NCBI GenBank assembly: GCA_050485405.1
Contig: JBJHBI010000001.1
Coordinates: forward strand, 1 to 64,000
Direction of reading: 5' to 3'
DNA length: 64,000 bases
DNA from: Saliniramus sp050485405
Lineage (GTDB): Bacteria > Pseudomonadota > Alphaproteobacteria > Rhizobiales > Beijerinckiaceae
A program made the position numbers and the translations under genes. This document shows, one piece after another, positions 1 to 9,093 of the stretch. The stretch's first letter is position 1. Each line of letters starts with the position of its first letter. The notes under the pieces were generated by a model. The model was not told the DNA's origin. It saw only the letters and a program-made list of their open reading frames with translations, and did no database searches.

Positions 1-130
1 GGTTTTCGGCGCGCCTTGCGGGTCAGAACCTGCGGGTCAGAATGTGACACCGGGGGCAGCGGGGCGTTTCCACAATCTTCAGGTTTTCAAAGCCTTAATA
101 TCGCCTCGTTTCGCGCGCGTGTCAGTCGCC

Positions 131-817
131 ATGGCCATCCTCCATCATTATCCGCTCTGCCCTCATTCGCGTTTCATAAGGCTCGTCTGTGCCGAGCTAG
201 GGATCGCGCTCGACTTTGTCGAGGAACGCCCCTGGGAGCGGCGCGAGAGCTTTCTGGCGCTCAACCCGGCGGGAAACACGCCGGTCTACGTCGCCGCCGA
301 CGGCCTGATCGTGCCCGGTGCCGGGACGATCGCGGAATATCTCGACGAGACGCTCGAACCCGGAATCGAGCGCCTGATGCCGGAGGATCCCGCCGCGCGC
401 GTGGAGGTGCGCCGGCTCGTATCCTGGTTTTCCGAGAAATTCTTCGCCGAGGTGACGGGTTACCTCGTGCATGAAAAGGTCTACAAACGCTTCGTGCCCT
501 CGAGCGCCGGCGGCGGTCCGCCGGACATGCCGGCGATCCGTGCGGCGCGCACCAATGTGCGATATCATCTGCGCTATGTGGGCTACCTCATCAACCAGCG
601 CAAATGGCTCGCGGGCGATGATCTGACCTATGCCGATCTCGCAGCGGCGGCCCATATCTCCTGCGTCGATTATCTGGGCGATGCACCATGGAACGAGGAC
701 GAAACGGCGAGGGACTGGTACGCGCGGATGAAGAGCCGTCCGGCCTTTCGCGCGCTGCTCGCCGACCGGGTGCCGGGAATGGCGCCGCCGGATCACTACA
801 GCAATCCCGATTTCTGA
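131..817 (+). CDS. fzlA: GST-fold protein, probable division factor FzlA
   Basis: Product of 228 residues with a glutathione S-transferase layout. The N-terminal thioredoxin-like half has the cysteine motif YPLCPHSRF at residues 7-15, then PWERRESFLALNPAG. The helical C-terminal half has the DLTYADLAAAAH capping motif. The last residues (PPDHYSNPDF) resemble the conserved tail of FzlA, the GST-like protein that binds FtsZ and couples it to septal wall synthesis in alphaproteobacteria. Its position just before queG also fits fzlA loci as I remember them. I chose the ATG at 131 over the in-frame ATG at 44 because family homology begins there. If it is not FzlA it is a generic GST of unknown substrate. 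Confidence 0.72.
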   Translation: MAILHHYPLCPHSRFIRLVCAELGIALDFVEERPWERRESFLALNPAGNTPVYVAADGLIVPGAGTIAEYLDETLEPGIERLMPEDPAARVEVRRLVSWFSEKFFAEVTGYLVHEKVYKRFVPSSAGGGPPDMPAIRAARTNVRYHLRYVGYLINQRKWLAGDDLTYADLAAAAHISCVDYLGDAPWNEDETARDWYARMKSRPAFRALLADRVPGMAPPDHYSNPDF

Positions 818-1947
818 GCGCGCTTCGCGCCCGCGCCGAGGCGCTCGGCTTCGATGCGCTCAATATCACCACCCCCGACGCCATCAGCCATGCGGGTGAT
901 GATCTCGCCGCATGGCTTTCGCGCGGCTATCAGGCCGATATGGACTGGATGGCCGAGACCGCCGAACGCCGCGCCGATCCGCGCGTGCTCTGGCCGGAGG
1001 TGCGCTCGGTCATTCTGCTGGGCATGAATTACGGCCCGGATTGCGACCCGCTCGCCGATCTCGGGGAACGCGACCGCGCCACCATCTCGGTCTATGCCCG
1101 CAACCGCGATTACCACGACGTGATCAAGGGCAAGCTCAAGGAGCTCGCGGGCTTTCTCGTCGCGCAGGCGGGCGGTGACGTGAAGGTCTTCGTCGATACC
1201 GCCCCCGTCATGGAAAAGCCGCTCGCGCAGGCCGCCGGGCTCGGCTGGCAGGGCAAGCATACGGTGCTCGTTTCGCGCGAATTCGGCTCCTGGCTGTTTC
1301 TCGGGGCGATCTTCACGACGGCGGAGCTTCCCGCCGATGCGCCCGAGAGCGACCATTGCGGCTCCTGCCGGCGCTGCCTCGACATCTGCCCGACCGATGC
1401 CTTCCCCGCCCCCTACCAGCTCGATGCAAGGCGCTGCATTTCCTATCTCACCATCGAGCACAAGGGTCATATCGATCGCGATCTGCGCCCCGGTATCGGC
1501 AACCGCATCTTCGGTTGCGACGATTGTCTGGCCGTGTGCCCGTGGAACAAGTTCGCCGAGGTGGGCCGTGAGGCGAAGCTGCACCAGCGCGAGGATCTGG
1601 CAGCGTTGCCGCTCGCCGAACTCGCCGCCCTCGACGATGCCGCCTTCCGCGCACGCTTCGCCGGCACGCCGATAAAGCGCACCGGGCGCGACCGCTTCCT
1701 GCGCAACGTTCTGATCGCGATCGGCAATTCCGGCATGCCGGCGCTCGCCGAGGCGGCGCAGGAGCGCCTCGACGACGATTCACCGCTGGTGCGGGCCATG
1801 GCGGTCTGGGCGCTCTCGCGGCTTTTGGCGCGCGCGGATTTCATCGCGCTCTCCGTGCCCTATATCGAGAACGAGCCGGATGCGGATGTGCGGGCCGAAT
1901 GGCAAGTGGGTATTTCGCGAGAGGGCGGCGGGGAGAAGACGGTTTGA
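814..1947 (+). CDS. queG: Epoxyqueuosine reductase QueG
   Basis: Cobalamin-dependent iron-sulfur enzyme that performs the last step of queuosine synthesis in tRNA (epoxyqueuosine to queuosine). Two 4Fe-4S ligand sets are visible: CGSCRRCLDICP, then a lone cysteine in RCISYLTIEHKG, and FGCDDCLAVCPWN. A HEAT-like C-terminal region follows, with RFLRNVLIAIGN. The start is uncertain. Homology begins near SALRARAEALGF, and no ATG, GTG or TTG occurs between the far-upstream ATG at 688 and that point. A CTG at 814 that overlaps the stop of the preceding gene (CTGA) is the best candidate and gives 377 residues. The next gene overlaps this one by four bases, so the three genes look like an operon. Confidence 0.9.
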   Translation: MSALRARAEALGFDALNITTPDAISHAGDDLAAWLSRGYQADMDWMAETAERRADPRVLWPEVRSVILLGMNYGPDCDPLADLGERDRATISVYARNRDYHDVIKGKLKELAGFLVAQAGGDVKVFVDTAPVMEKPLAQAAGLGWQGKHTVLVSREFGSWLFLGAIFTTAELPADAPESDHCGSCRRCLDICPTDAFPAPYQLDARRCISYLTIEHKGHIDRDLRPGIGNRIFGCDDCLAVCPWNKFAEVGREAKLHQREDLAALPLAELAALDDAAFRARFAGTPIKRTGRDRFLRNVLIAIGNSGMPALAEAAQERLDDDSPLVRAMAVWALSRLLARADFIALSVPYIENEPDADVRAEWQVGISREGGGEKTV

Positions 1948-2828
1948 TCAATCTGTTCGCATTCGGATACGGCTATTGCGCCCGCCATCTCGTCGCGCAG
2001 GACCGGGCTCTCGGTGACGAGGCGCTCTTCGCCCGCGTCACCGGCACGACCCGCGATGCCGGCAAGGCGGCGGCGCTCGAGAGCGAGGGGATCATCGCGC
2101 GCATCTTCGACGAGACCGGCGGCGATCCGCCCATCCCCGACGATCTCGGCGCATCCGATGCACTCGTCACCTCCATCGCCCCCGAACAGGAGGGCGACCC
2201 GGTCCTGCGCCGCTATGCGCGCGCGATCGCCGATGCGCCGCGTCTGTCCTGGATCGGCTATCTCTCGACGATCGGCGTCTATGGCGATACGGGCGGGGAA
2301 TGGATCGACGAGGAGACGCCTTTCGAGGCGGTTTCCGCCCGCGCACGGGCGCGTCGCGCCGCCGAGGAGGACTGGCTCGCCCTGGGGCGCGAGACCGGCA
2401 AGGCGGTGCAGATCTTCCGGCTCGGCGGGATCTACGGGCCGGGGCGCTCGGCCATCACCCAGTTGCGTGCGGGCACGGCGCGGCGCATCGTCAAGCCGGA
2501 CCAGGTCTTCAACCGCATCCATGTGGCGGATATCGCCGCGGTTCTGCGCGCTTCGCTCGCAAACCCCGATCCGGGCCGCATCTACAATCTCGTCGACGAC
2601 AATCCCGCGCCGCCCCAGGACGTGATCGCCCATGCGGCGGAGCTGATCGGTGTCGAACCGCCGCCGGAAATTCCCTTCGAGGAGGCCGAATTATCGCCGA
2701 TGGCGCGCGCTTTCTACGCCGATTGCAAACGGGTGCGCAGCCGCCGCATCCGCGAGGAACTCGGTGTCACCCTGCAATATCCCGATTATCGGGCGGGACT
2801 CGCGGCGCTGGCGAAGGGCGAGGGCTGA
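1944..2828 (+). CDS. NAD(P)-dependent SDR/epimerase-like protein (YeeZ type)
   Basis: Extended Rossmann-fold protein of 294 residues. The nucleotide-binding turn is close to the N terminus (FAFGYGYCARHL). There is a strand ending in WIGYLSTIGVYGD and an IFRLGGIYGPGRS segment typical of nucleotide-sugar epimerase relatives. The classical YxxxK pair is not obvious. I placed the start at the TTG at 1944, which overlaps the queG stop (TTGA); the reading frame before it only repeats queG in another phase. It is probably co-transcribed with queG. The substrate is unknown. Confidence 0.75.
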   Translation: MINLFAFGYGYCARHLVAQDRALGDEALFARVTGTTRDAGKAAALESEGIIARIFDETGGDPPIPDDLGASDALVTSIAPEQEGDPVLRRYARAIADAPRLSWIGYLSTIGVYGDTGGEWIDEETPFEAVSARARARRAAEEDWLALGRETGKAVQIFRLGGIYGPGRSAITQLRAGTARRIVKPDQVFNRIHVADIAAVLRASLANPDPGRIYNLVDDNPAPPQDVIAHAAELIGVEPPPEIPFEEAELSPMARAFYADCKRVRSRRIREELGVTLQYPDYRAGLAALAKGEG

Positions 2829-2862
2829 TCGGCTTGCGCGCCGGCTCGGTCTTTGATCCGCG

Positions 2863-3585
2863 TCAGCTTGGTCTTGCTTCGATGCAGCCTTCTTCCGAGA
2901 CGCCCGCGATCAGATCCTGCGCCTCGTCTCGCAGCATGATGAAGCGCTCCAGCCGGTCGAGGGTCTCGACCGCTTCGGTGCGCAGACGCAGGAGCTCGAG
3001 CAGATCGTTGCGCTCATTGCGGGTGACGCGCGCCCTCAGGATGGTCTGGCGTTCGGTTTCGAGCGCCTCGCGCAGACGCGTCTGCTCGGGGCTGCGGCGA
3101 TCGATCCGCAACTGGTCGACGAAGGTCGCCGACAGCGCATCGCAGCGATCCTGGCCGGTGAGACCGGCGCCGCCATCCGGGCGCGCCACGGGGCAATACA
3201 GCCCGCGCCAGCCCGCGACGATGGAGCGGCCCTCGTCGAGGGTGCGGCGGGCGCGGCGGATCTCGCGATCGAGATCGCGCATCTCCCGGCTGCGCAACAT
3301 GTCGCGCGCCTCGTCGAGGCGGGCATCCGGGGGACGGGTCTCGTCGTCCATGAGCGCGATGAAGGTGGCGAGAACATCCGCCTGTTCGTCGCGCAAAACT
3401 TCGATACGTTCGTTGGCGACGAGTTCCTCGGCATAGTCGAGGGCGAGATTCATGCAGGCGAGCGGTTCGCGCCCGGGCCGCGCATCGGCATCGACCACCA
3501 TCTCCGTGGCGGCGAAACCGAGAACCAGGGCGAACAGACCCGCCCGACAGATACGACCCGTGATCATGAGGGCAACATGGCGCAT
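2863..3585 (-). CDS. Exported protein of unknown function
   Basis: Hypothetical protein of about 240 residues. The N terminus MRHVALMITGRICRAGLFAL followed by an Ala-rich stretch and DADA looks like a signal peptide, so the product is probably periplasmic. The body is strongly charged and mostly helical by composition (many Arg, Glu and Leu), with three or four cysteines. I recognise no catalytic motif. A second in-frame ATG lies at 3567. It sits downstream of murB on the same strand with a gap of about 53 bases and may be read from the same transcript. Confidence 0.6.
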   Translation of the reverse strand: MRHVALMITGRICRAGLFALVLGFAATEMVVDADARPGREPLACMNLALDYAEELVANERIEVLRDEQADVLATFIALMDDETRPPDARLDEARDMLRSREMRDLDREIRRARRTLDEGRSIVAGWRGLYCPVARPDGGAGLTGQDRCDALSATFVDQLRIDRRSPEQTRLREALETERQTILRARVTRNERNDLLELLRLRTEAVETLDRLERFIMLRDEAQDLIAGVSEEGCIEARPS

Positions 3586-3638
3586 CGATCCCGCTCTCGC
3601 AAGATGCAGATCGTCGCGCGCCGCATGGGAACCGCAGC

Positions 3639-4562
3639 TCACGCGGGCAGGCCGATGCGGCGGATCTCCCAGGAGAGTTCGACGCCGCTCGTCTCGCGCA
3701 CGCGGCGGCGCACCTCCTCGCCGAGCGCCTCGATATCGGCGGCCGTGGCGTTGCCGTGATTGATCAGGAAATTGCAATGCATCGGCGAGACCTGGGCATC
3801 GCCGATCTGCAGGCCACGACAGCCCGCCGCGTCGATCAGTTCCCAGGCCTTCATGCCCGGCGGATTCTTGAAGGTGGAGCCGCCGGTGCGGGTATTGACG
3901 GGCTGCGTCGAGGAACGCGCCTCGGTGATCTCCTGCATGCGAGCGAGCAGCGCCGGCGGGTCGCCCGGATAGCCCTGGAACAGGGCCTGGGTGAAGATCA
4001 TGTCCACGGCGACGTCGCTGTGGCGATAGGCGAAACCCATCGCCGCATTGTCGAGGATATGCACTTCGCCCGTGTCGTCGAGGGCACGCGCTTCCACCAG
4101 CACGTCCTTGACCTCGCCCCCATAGGCCCCGCCATTCATGCGCAGGGCCCCGCCGATGGCGCCGGGAATGCCGCGCAGGAAGGTGAGCCCGTCGATCCCC
4201 GCTTCAGCCGCGATGCGCGCGACCTTCACATCCGCCGCCCCCGCCCCGGCGCGCACGCGATGGCCGTCTTCCACCGTGATCTGCGAAAACCCGCGCCCGA
4301 GCCGGATCAGCACACCCGGCAGGCCGCCGTCGCGGATGAGGAGGTTCGAGCCGCGCCCGATCACGGTGAGCGGTAGATCGGGAGGGCGGTTGGCGAGAAA
4401 CAGCGCGAGATCATCCTCGTCGGCGGGCTCGAAAAGCAGCTGTGCCGGTCCGCCGGTGCGAAACCAGGAGAGCGGCGCGGCGGGCGCATTCGCCGTCAGG
4501 CTCCCGCGCAGATCGGGGATCGCCGCGCGGATCTCGCCGGCGCGATCGGGAAAGCCGCTCAC
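3639..4562 (-). CDS. murB: UDP-N-acetylenolpyruvoylglucosamine reductase MurB
   Basis: FAD enzyme that reduces UDP-GlcNAc-enolpyruvate to UDP-MurNAc in the cytoplasm. Recognisable parts are the FAD-binding GRGSNLLIRDGG loop, the FLRGIPGAIGGALRMNGGAYGG segment (in two pieces), and the catalytic serine region TRTGGSTFKNP. Length is 307 residues, normal for the short form. I selected the GTG at 4562 because it overlaps the murC stop codon by four bases (GTGA) and family homology starts just after it. It is the last of four cell-wall genes in the order ftsW-murG-murC-murB. Confidence 0.95.
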   Translation of the reverse strand: MSGFPDRAGEIRAAIPDLRGSLTANAPAAPLSWFRTGGPAQLLFEPADEDDLALFLANRPPDLPLTVIGRGSNLLIRDGGLPGVLIRLGRGFSQITVEDGHRVRAGAGAADVKVARIAAEAGIDGLTFLRGIPGAIGGALRMNGGAYGGEVKDVLVEARALDDTGEVHILDNAAMGFAYRHSDVAVDMIFTQALFQGYPGDPPALLARMQEITEARSSTQPVNTRTGGSTFKNPPGMKAWELIDAAGCRGLQIGDAQVSPMHCNFLINHGNATAADIEALGEEVRRRVRETSGVELSWEIRRIGLPA

Positions 4563-5977
4563 CGGCTGCCACCATCGCGTGCGGCGAGTTGATCGGGCAG
4601 GGCATAGGCCCATTGCGTGATGTTGCCGGCGCCGAGAAACATCACGTAATCACCCGGTGCGGCGAGCTTTTCCAGGACGTCGGGCAGATCGTCCGGCTTG
4701 TCGAGCGCCATCACCGAGCGATGCCCGCGCGCCTTCAGGCCGGCCACGAGCCCGTCGCGATCGGCACCGGGAATATGCGCCTCGCCGGCTGCATAGACAT
4801 CGGCGACGATCACCGTATCGGCATCGTTGAAACAGGTGCAGAAATCATCGAACAAGGCCTTCAGCCGGGTATGGCGGTGGGGCTGCACGATGGCGATGAC
4901 CTTGCCTTCGGCGGAGGCGCGTGCGGCCTTGAGCACGGCGGCGATCTCCACCGGATGATGGCCGTAATCGTCGAAGATGATCGCGCCGTTCCACTCGCCG
5001 GTGCGGGTGAAGCGCCTCTTGACCCCGCCGAAACCGGCGAGCGCCGTGCGGATCGCATCCGGGCTCATGCCGAGTTCGTAGGCGAGCGCGAGCGCGGCGG
5101 TGGCGTTGAGCATGTTGTGATGCCCGGGCATCGGCATGACGAGATCGGGGATCTCGACGCTCTCGCCCTTCTTGCGGTCGTGGATCGTCACGCTGAAACG
5201 GCTCTGGCCGCCGGTGAGATCGACATCGTGCACGCGCACATCCGCCTGCCGGTTGGTGCCGTAGGTCACGATCCGGCGGTCCTCGATGCGCCCGACGAGA
5301 TCCTGTACCGCCGGATGGTCGATGCACATTACCGCGAAACCATAGAACGGGATGTTCTCGATGAAGCTGTGGAAGGCGGCCTTCACCGCGTCATAGGTCT
5401 CGAAATGATCGAGATGCTCGGCATCGATATTGGTGACGATGGCATAATCGCAGGGCAGCTTGAGGAAGGTGCCGTCGGATTCGTCGGCCTCGACCACCAT
5501 CCAGTCGCCCTTGCCCATACGGGCATTGGTGCCGTAGGCGTTGATGATGCCGCCATTGATCACCGTCGGATCGAAATTCCCGCCCTCGAGCAGGGTGGCG
5601 ACGATCGAGGTCGTCGTGGTCTTGCCGTGCGTGCCGGCGATGGCGATGGCGGTCTTGAGCCGCATCAGCTCCGCGAGCATCTCCGCGCGGCGCACCACGG
5701 GCAGGCGCAATTCGCGGGCGGCGACGAGTTCGGGATTGTCGCGCCGGATCGCGGTGGAGACGACGACGACTTCGGCATCCTGCACGTTCTGCGCCGCATG
5801 GCCGGTGAAGGTGCGGATGCCTTTCTCCGCGAGCCGCGCCACATTCGCATTGCCGACGGACGCATCCGAGCCCTGCACGGTGTAACCGAGATTGTGCATC
5901 ACTTCCGCGATGCCCGACATGCCGATCCCCCCGATACCGATGAAATGGATGGGGCCGAGTTTCGGGGGCAGTTTCAT
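4559..5977 (-). CDS. murC: UDP-N-acetylmuramate-L-alanine ligase MurC
   Basis: Adds L-alanine to UDP-MurNAc, the first peptide-forming step of peptidoglycan precursors. The N-terminal Rossmann domain carries HFIGIGGIGMSGIAEV, the ATP loop is GTHGKTTTTSIV, and EADESDGTF and DYGHHPVEI are the usual central and C-terminal Mur ligase motifs. Length is 472 residues from the ATG at 5977 (MKLPPKLGPIHF). Upstream in-frame codons to 6055 overlap murG and are not expected to be translated. The gap to murG is 22 bases and the overlap with murB is 4, which indicates one transcript. Confidence 0.96.
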   Translation of the reverse strand: MKLPPKLGPIHFIGIGGIGMSGIAEVMHNLGYTVQGSDASVGNANVARLAEKGIRTFTGHAAQNVQDAEVVVVSTAIRRDNPELVAARELRLPVVRRAEMLAELMRLKTAIAIAGTHGKTTTTSIVATLLEGGNFDPTVINGGIINAYGTNARMGKGDWMVVEADESDGTFLKLPCDYAIVTNIDAEHLDHFETYDAVKAAFHSFIENIPFYGFAVMCIDHPAVQDLVGRIEDRRIVTYGTNRQADVRVHDVDLTGGQSRFSVTIHDRKKGESVEIPDLVMPMPGHHNMLNATAALALAYELGMSPDAIRTALAGFGGVKRRFTRTGEWNGAIIFDDYGHHPVEIAAVLKAARASAEGKVIAIVQPHRHTRLKALFDDFCTCFNDADTVIVADVYAAGEAHIPGADRDGLVAGLKARGHRSVMALDKPDDLPDVLEKLAAPGDYVMFLGAGNITQWAYALPDQLAARDGGSR

Positions 5978-5999
5978 GGTGCTTCTCTCGTTTGGGCGC

Positions 6000-7115
6000 T
6001 CAACCCTGCGCGCGGGCGAGACGCATGACCAGATCGGCGAGGCGCTCCGCCGCATCCGGGATCCCTGCGCTCTTGGCCGCCTGCGCCGCTTTCGTCAAGC
6101 CTTGCGCGTCGCCAAGGCGGCTCGCGAGTTCCTGCGCCAGACGCTGAGGCGTAAATTCCGTTTGTGGAAGCATCAGGGCGGCGCCGATATCGGCAAGCAG
6201 GGCCGCATTGGCCGCCTGGTCCTGATCGAGGGCGCCGGGCAAGGGCACGAGGATCGCCGGGCGCCCGATCACCGCGAGCTCCGAGACGGTGGAGGCGCCC
6301 GAGCGCGAGATGATCAGATGCGACCGCGCGATCCGCCCGGGCAGATCCCGGAAGAACGGCTCGATCTCGGCTGTGACACCGCTCGCCGCATAGGCCTCGC
6401 GCACCCGATCGAGATCCTCGGGCCGCGCCTGCTGGGTGATGCGCAGACGCGCGCGCAAGGCATCCGGTAGCGCGGCGACCCCTTGCGGCACGATATCCGA
6501 CATCACCCGCGCACCCTGGCTGCCGCCGAAGACGAGGAGTTCGAGGGGGCTATCCGCATCGATTGCGGGATAGGGGATCGTTGCTGCTTCCAGCACGTTC
6601 GCGCGCACCGGATTGCCGGTCATCACGATCTTCGCCGACACCGCCTCGGACACCCCGCGCAGATGCGGCACGCTCGCAGCCAGATGCGTCACGCGCGAGG
6701 CCAGAAAACGGTTGGCGCGCCCGATCACGCCGTTCTGCTCGTGCAGGACCGTCCTGCATCCCGCAAAACTCCCGGCGAGCAGGGGCGGGACGGTGGGATA
6801 GCCGCCGAAGCCGACGACGACGTCGGGACGCGCCCGCGCGATCAGCCGGCGGGCCTGGAAGAGCCCGCGCGCGAGCGTCACCAGCGCCTTCAGCGCCGCC
6901 ACGGGCGAGCGCCCGGAGGGGGTCGCGGCGGGAATGGCGACGACCTCGTCGGCGGGAAAGCTCTCGGCCAGTTCGCCGATGCGGTTGTCGGTGACCAGCA
7001 TGATTCTGCAGCCGCGTGCGCGCAGGATGCCCGCGAGCGCCTCGGCGGGAAAAAGATGCCCGCCCGTGCCGCCGGCGGAAATCATCACGAGGGGTGCATG
7101 ATCGCGCGTCGTCAT
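6000..7115 (-). CDS. murG: Lipid II synthase MurG (GlcNAc transferase)
   Basis: Peripheral membrane glycosyltransferase that transfers GlcNAc to lipid I to make lipid II. Seen in the 371-residue product are the G loop ISAGGTGGHLFPAEAL at residues 13-28, the EQNG acceptor segment (TVLHEQNGVIGRAN), the second glycine-rich loop VFGGSQGARV and the UDP-sugar motif SRSGASTVSEL. Only two bases separate it from ftsW and 22 from murC, so the lipid II synthase and its polymerase are translated from neighbouring cistrons. Confidence 0.96.
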   Translation of the reverse strand: MTTRDHAPLVMISAGGTGGHLFPAEALAGILRARGCRIMLVTDNRIGELAESFPADEVVAIPAATPSGRSPVAALKALVTLARGLFQARRLIARARPDVVVGFGGYPTVPPLLAGSFAGCRTVLHEQNGVIGRANRFLASRVTHLAASVPHLRGVSEAVSAKIVMTGNPVRANVLEAATIPYPAIDADSPLELLVFGGSQGARVMSDIVPQGVAALPDALRARLRITQQARPEDLDRVREAYAASGVTAEIEPFFRDLPGRIARSHLIISRSGASTVSELAVIGRPAILVPLPGALDQDQAANAALLADIGAALMLPQTEFTPQRLAQELASRLGDAQGLTKAAQAAKSAGIPDAAERLADLVMRLARAQG

Positions 7116-7117
7116 CG

Positions 7118-8266
7118 TCAGGCTCCTGCCGGGCGTGGCACATAGGCGCGCGGCTGCAGCCTCGCGCGCGGGCGCTTGCGCGTCAGCGCGATCAGGAAGC
7201 CGGCGGCGAGGGCGAGGGAGAACAACGACGAACCGCCATAGGAGATGAAAGGCAGGGTCATGCCCTTGGCCGGGAGGAGGTTGACGTTGACCATCATGTT
7301 GATGGTGGCCTGAAGCCCGAACATCAGCAAGAGCCCCGAGACCGCGAGCCGCGAGAAGGCATCCTCGTTGCGTCCCGCGAGCAGGAGCCCGCGCAGCACG
7401 ATGAAGGCGTAGATCATCACGATGACGATGCAGACCGCGATGCCGAATTCCTCCGCCGTCACCGCGAAGATGAAGTCGGTATGGGCATCGGGAAGCACGC
7501 GCTTCACCGTCCCCTCGCCCGGGCCGCGCCCGAGCCAGCCGCCGCGCGCGAAGGATTCGAGCGCCATGTCGACCTGGAACGTGTCCCCCGAATCGCTGTC
7601 GAGGAAGCGCACGATGCGCTCGCGCACGTGGGGGAGGAAATTATAGGCGCCGATGATGCCGATCACGCCGACACCGCCGAGACCCATCACCCAGAACCAG
7701 TGCAGCCCGGCAATGAAGAACATCCCGGCCCAGACGGCGGTGATCAGCATGGTCTGGCCGAAATCCGGTTGCAGGATCAGGGGCGTGATCGTCACGGGCA
7801 GGAGTGCGAAGGCGAACCAGACCGCCGGCAGATCGGGGCGCCGCGCCGCTTCCGAGAACGCCCAGGCGGTGAGGATCACGAAGGCCGGTTTCACGAATTC
7901 GGAGGGCTGCACGCTGATGCCCATCAGCGAGATCCAGCGATGCGCGCCCTTGATCTCTGGCCCGTACTGGATCGCGGCGACGACGAGCGCCATGCCGACC
8001 ACATAGGTCAGCAGGGCCAGCCGACGGATCAGCCTGGCATCGAGGAAGGAGATCATCACCAGCACCATCAGTGCCGGCAGCAGGAACAGCGCCTGGCGCT
8101 CGACGAAATGGAAGGTCGAGAGCCCGATCCGCGAGGCGACCGGCGGCCCGCCGCCCATCAGCATCACGAGGCCGATCACCATCAGGCCGCACAGGGCGGC
8201 GAGCAGCGACCGGTCGATCGTCCACCACCAGTCACCGACCAGTGAACGTTGCGCACGCGAGACCAT
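7118..8266 (-). CDS. ftsW: Septal peptidoglycan polymerase FtsW
   Basis: SEDS-family lipid II glycosyltransferase of the divisome. The 382-residue product has about ten hydrophobic segments, the SEDS signature around GAHRWISLMG and QPSEFVK, the periplasmic loop with DFIFAVTAEEFG, and the C-terminal LLPAKGMTLPFISYGGSS. It is the first gene of the ftsW-murG-murC-murB run. The gene normally found just upstream in alphaproteobacteria, murD, is absent; a tRNA gene lies there instead. The promoter must lie in the 190 bases between position 8267 and the tRNA. Confidence 0.95.
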   Translation of the reverse strand: MVSRAQRSLVGDWWWTIDRSLLAALCGLMVIGLVMLMGGGPPVASRIGLSTFHFVERQALFLLPALMVLVMISFLDARLIRRLALLTYVVGMALVVAAIQYGPEIKGAHRWISLMGISVQPSEFVKPAFVILTAWAFSEAARRPDLPAVWFAFALLPVTITPLILQPDFGQTMLITAVWAGMFFIAGLHWFWVMGLGGVGVIGIIGAYNFLPHVRERIVRFLDSDSGDTFQVDMALESFARGGWLGRGPGEGTVKRVLPDAHTDFIFAVTAEEFGIAVCIVIVMIYAFIVLRGLLLAGRNEDAFSRLAVSGLLLMFGLQATINMMVNVNLLPAKGMTLPFISYGGSSLFSLALAAGFLIALTRKRPRARLQPRAYVPRPAGA

Positions 8267-8457
8267 GCCGTTTCCCCGAAATCACGCCGGACAGGACCGC
8301 CTCCCCTGATGAAGGCGACCGGTCGCAAGCCATGGCGCGATTGTGGTGAACGGGTGGTTAAGAAGGACTGAAGAAGGCGCGCGATCGGTGCTCGCGCGAA
8401 GCCGTTTCCGGCGCGGTCTGCGCGATCCGCGATCATCATACCGCCGATGTGGAAAAA

Positions 8458-8532
8458 TGGTGGGCGCGACAGGGATTGAACCTGTGACCCTTCGCGTGTG
8501 AAGCGAATGCTCTCCCGCTGAGCTACGCGCCC
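8458..8532 (-). tRNA. tRNA-Val (anticodon CAC)
   Basis: Read on the minus strand, a complete cloverleaf starts at 8532: acceptor GGGCGCG pairs with CGCGCCC, the D arm holds AGCTCAGCGGGAGAGC, the anticodon stem TTCGC/GCGAA surrounds the loop TTCACAC with anticodon CAC, and the T arm is ACAGGTTCAATCCCTGT. The discriminator A is at 8461 and the CCA end is encoded (8458-8460). A run of T follows on the minus strand. It decodes the GTG valine codon, which is common in this high-GC genome. Confidence 0.95.
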
Positions 8533-8566
8533 GATGCCGGTTTCGTATGTCGTGTCGCGCGCCGCG

Positions 8567-9088
8567 TCAAGTCCGCTTTTCGTGTCGCCGCCGCCGCAGC
8601 AGGACGAGGGCGAGCGCGACCACGATCACCGGCAGCAGCCAGGGCCAGAGATAGCCCGGGGCGAAGACGACGACATAGCCCGCGGCGACGAAGGTCAGGC
8701 GGTGAACGAGGTGGCGCAGATGATGCGCATCGCCGGGATCGGCGATCAGCCCTTCGAGCTCGGCGGCGCTGTGAAACACGGCGAAACCCGCATAGAGCGC
8801 GAAGAGAAAGACCGGGGCGCCGAGGACGAGCCCCCACAGCAATCGCGTCGGGCGACCGACACGGCGCAGGAACAAAGCGGCGAACAGCATCAGCATGATC
8901 GCCGCGAGCGCACCGGCGATGCCGAACAGGGCGATCAGCGCCTCGGTGCGCGGGTTGATCGGCTCCCCGCGCTCCAAAAGGCGCAGATACACGCCGGCTG
9001 CCGCGACGAGCCCGACGACGGCGATGCGCCACAGGCTGCCGTAGAGAGCCGCGACGAGGTTCGGCAACCGGCCTCGTGCGCGCGCCAT
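8567..9088 (-). CDS. Small multi-pass membrane protein of unknown function
   Basis: Product of 173 residues starting MARARGRLPNLVAALYG. It contains about five hydrophobic stretches, for example IAVVGLVAAAGVYL, ALAAIMLMLFAALFL and LVLGAPVFLFALYAGF. It ends in an Arg-rich cytoplasmic tail (LLRRRRHEKRT). The start is five bases downstream of the rpe stop codon, so the two genes are likely translated from one message. I do not recognise a family. Confidence 0.7.
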   Translation of the reverse strand: MARARGRLPNLVAALYGSLWRIAVVGLVAAAGVYLRLLERGEPINPRTEALIALFGIAGALAAIMLMLFAALFLRRVGRPTRLLWGLVLGAPVFLFALYAGFAVFHSAAELEGLIADPGDAHHLRHLVHRLTFVAAGYVVVFAPGYLWPWLLPVIVVALALVLLRRRRHEKRT

Positions 9089-9093
9089 CGGGC

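Noticed and set aside
4442..6028. Long plus-strand open frame opposite murB and murC
   Set aside because: It is the mirror of the murC coding frame in a high-GC genome and has no recognisable domain; murC and murB on the other strand are unambiguous.
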